A DNA stretch of 7,130 bases from Georgenia sp. Lineage in GTDB: Bacteria > Actinomycetota > Actinomycetes > Actinomycetales > Actinomycetaceae. The notes beneath the pieces were generated by a model. The model searched no databases. It was given only the letters and a program-made list of their open reading frames with translations, and had not been told where the DNA came from. A program made the translations under genes and the position numbers. Below are positions 5,299 to 7,130 of this stretch, piece by piece. Each line of letters starts with the position of its first letter. Position 1 is the stretch's first letter. The stretch is from NCBI GenBank assembly GCA_027322565.1, contig DAHVRG010000027.1, forward strand, positions 1 to 7,130, given 5' to 3'.

Positions 5299-7130
5299 TC
5301 AGGGGGCGCTGACCGCCGCGGTGCGCAGGTAGCCGAGCGCCACGGAGATCGCTGCCAGGCCCGGGCGGTCCAGCTCCTCGATCGAGGAGATCGCGCGCTG
5401 CGACCGGTCGACCGCGGTGGTGTTCTCCTCCAGCCACGCCGCCATCCGCTCGGCGGCGGACGGCTCGCGGTCCGTTGCGGTGAGCACCGCTGCGGTGAGC
5501 GACCGGCGGACGGCGTGCAGGTCGTCGCGCAGGGCGCTGCGGGCCAGCGCGTCCCAGCGGTCCTCCTTGGGGAGCGGCCCGACGAGCGCGTGCAGCCGGT
5601 CGACCCCCAACCGGTCGGCGACGGCGAAGCTCACCGCCAGGACGACGGGCAGCGGCTCGCCGGTCTGTTCGGCGAGCTCGACGGCGTCGAGGAGGCTCAC
5701 GTGGTAGCGGAGCATCGCCGAGCGCACCGCGAGCTCCTCGGGGACCCCTGCCGCACGCAGCTCGGCGACCTCACGCCCGGCCCGCTCCCGCTCGGCCCCA
5801 CCGACGAGGTCGGGCAGGTCCCCGGCGTGGTCACGCACGGCCGGGGCGAAGCGGTCGACCTCCTCCTCGATGCCTCGGGCCGAGGGGCGGTTCTTGAGGA
5901 ACCAGCGGGCGGAACGGTCCAGCAGCCGCCTCAGCTCCAGCGACATCCGCCACTGGACGTCGGTGCCCACCCGGTTGTCCAGCGCCTCGACGCGGTCGAG
6001 GAGCCCGGCGACGTCGAAGATCTCCCGGCAGATGACGAACGCCCGGGCCACCTGCGCCGCCCCCGTCCCGGTCTCGTCGGTGGCGCGTTGGACGTAGGTG
6101 ACCCCGCCCCGGTTGACGATCGTGTTCGCGAGCTCGTTGACGACGATCTGCCGGCGCAGCGGGTGCTCGTCGACCGCGTCGGGGAACCGCTCGCGCAGCG
6201 CCGGCGGGAAGTACCGGTGCAGGTAGCGCCGCAGCCACGGGTCGTCGACCACCCGGGCGTCGGCGAGCTCGTCCTTGAGGGCGAGCTTGGTGTAGGCGAT
6301 GAGTACGGCGAACTCGGGCGACGTGAGGCCGCGCCCTTCGCGGGCACGTGCGGCGAGCTGGGCGTCGGTCGGCAGGAACTCCAGCTCTCGGTCGAGCCCG
6401 CCGGTGCGTTCGAGCGCCGCCATGAGCCGCTGGTGCTCCCCGACCATGCGGGTGTCGAGGTGACGGGCGTTGCCGATGAGGACGTTCTGCTCGTAGTTGT
6501 GACGCAGCACCTGGGCGGCGACGTCGTCGGTCATCGCGGCGAGGAGCTCGTCACGCTGCTTGCGGGTGAGCTCGCCGTCCCGGATGAGGCCGGTGAGCAT
6601 GATCTTGATGTTGACCTCGTGGTCGGAGCTGTCCACGCCGGCGGAGTTGTCGATCGCGTCGGTGTTGATCCGCACGCCGGCGAGGGCGGCCTCGATCCGC
6701 CCGAGCTGGCTGAAGCCGAGGTTGCCGCCCTCGCCCACCACCCGGCAGCGCAGCTCGGCGCCGTCGACCCGGATGGCGTCGTTCGCCCGGTCCCCGATGC
6801 TCGCGTGCGGCTCCTGGCCGGCCTTGACGTAGGTGCCGATCCCGCCGTTCCACAGCAGGTCGACGGGCGCGCGGAGGACCGCACTGATGAGGTCGGCGGG
6901 CGTGAGGGCGGTGACGTCGTCGTCCAGCCCGAGCGCGGCACGCACCTGCGGGGTGACCTCCACGGACTTGGCGGAGCGCGGGTGCACGCCGCCGCCCTCG
7001 CTGATGAGGGAGGTGTCGTAGTCGGCCCACGAGGAGCGGGGCAGGTCGAACAGCCGCCGCCGCTCGGCGAAGCTCGCCGCGGCGTCTGGGTCGGGGTCGA
7101 GGAACACGTGGCGGTGGTCGAAGGCCGCGA
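5299..7130 (-). CDS. gdhB: Large NAD-specific glutamate dehydrogenase, C-terminal part
   Basis: The C-terminal 609 residues of the large (about 1,600-residue, 180-kDa class, Bac_GDH) NAD-dependent glutamate dehydrogenase, which oxidises glutamate to 2-oxoglutarate, ammonium and NADH in the cytosol. The gene enters at the right edge with AAFDHRHVFLDPDPD, a segment that in this family closely follows the nucleotide-binding GDMSGDVFGNG region, which would lie just outside. Seen here, numbering from the first complete codon at the edge, are DTSLISEGGGV (38-48), LLWNGGIGTYVKA (91-103), VVGEGGNLGFSQLGR (130-144) and INTDAIDNSAGVDSSDHEVN (154-173), all hallmarks of the catalytic core, followed by the mostly helical C-terminal domain. 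The frame is open to the TGA at 5301-5299 with no disruption. The truncation is only the window boundary, and the GTG at 7107 is internal, not a start. It converges on the lyase homologue with nine bases between stop codons. The symbol follows use in some bacteria (gdh or gdh2 elsewhere). Confidence 0.95.
   Translation of the reverse strand, partial: AAFDHRHVFLDPDPDAAASFAERRRLFDLPRSSWADYDTSLISEGGGVHPRSAKSVEVTPQVRAALGLDDDVTALTPADLISAVLRAPVDLLWNGGIGTYVKAGQEPHASIGDRANDAIRVDGAELRCRVVGEGGNLGFSQLGRIEAALAGVRINTDAIDNSAGVDSSDHEVNIKIMLTGLIRDGELTRKQRDELLAAMTDDVAAQVLRHNYEQNVLIGNARHLDTRMVGEHQRLMAALERTGGLDRELEFLPTDAQLAARAREGRGLTSPEFAVLIAYTKLALKDELADARVVDDPWLRRYLHRYFPPALRERFPDAVDEHPLRRQIVVNELANTIVNRGGVTYVQRATDETGTGAAQVARAFVICREIFDVAGLLDRVEALDNRVGTDVQWRMSLELRRLLDRSARWFLKNRPSARGIEEEVDRFAPAVRDHAGDLPDLVGGAERERAGREVAELRAAGVPEELAVRSAMLRYHVSLLDAVELAEQTGEPLPVVLAVSFAVADRLGVDRLHALVGPLPKEDRWDALARSALRDDLHAVRRSLTAAVLTATDREPSAAERMAAWLEENTTAVDRSQRAISSIEELDRPGLAAISVALGYLRTAAVSAP

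Noticed and set aside
5280..5309. Terminator between the lyase and glutamate dehydrogenase genes
   Set aside because: Only 4-5 bp pairings (CGCC with GGCG, GCGCC with GGCGC) can be drawn, with no T-tract. This is not distinguishable from GC-rich background.
5299..7107. A separate 602-residue protein starting at GTG 7107
   Set aside because: The frame continues open to the window edge with typical glutamate dehydrogenase sequence, so the GTG is internal to a larger gene.

Overview
The window is very GC-rich, with strong G/C bias at third codon positions, long antisense shadow ORFs, a GTG start and purine-rich Shine-Dalgarno sites. Together with a large-type NAD-glutamate dehydrogenase, this points to a high-GC actinobacterium (Actinomycetota). 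I cannot name the genus from sequence alone. I see no tRNA, rRNA, CRISPR array, insertion sequence or phage gene, so this looks like ordinary chromosome with one unusual two-gene insert.

Layout: (1) 126-1301 (+), a GT4-type glycosyltransferase with a 125-base leader. (2) 1326-2699 (-), a cytosolic GH13 alpha-amylase-family hydrolase, convergent with the first gene across a 24-base gap that holds a GC-rich hairpin. (3) 2700-2794, a 95-base divergent promoter region with a TGACAG-N8-CTGTCA palindrome. (4) 2795-3961 (+), an unrecognised 388-residue protein with two predicted C-terminal membrane helices. (5) 3958-5289 (+), overlapping it by ATGA, a 443-residue divergent member of the aromatic amino acid lyase (HutH/PAL, MIO-dependent) superfamily. 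(6) 5299-7130 (-), the C-terminal ~609 residues of a large NAD-specific glutamate dehydrogenase that runs off the right edge.

The first two genes fit alpha-glucan or glycoconjugate metabolism, and the last is central nitrogen metabolism. The part worth attention is the middle pair. The lyase homologue keeps the family's architecture and several active-site residues (Tyr48, His74, Asn167, Gln224, Arg230, Phe278, Glu354 by hand alignment). Its cofactor-forming Ala-Ser-Gly triad reads Gly-Ser-Gly, the usual catalytic Tyr of the 'YSLR' motif is Val, and it is about 60-70 residues shorter than bacterial HutH. It appears translationally coupled to a protein whose shape (soluble N-terminal domain, helical stalk, two terminal membrane helices) resembles CorA-type proteins but lacks the GMN signature. 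This could be an undescribed membrane-associated system built on a repurposed lyase fold. Its function cannot be read from the sequence.
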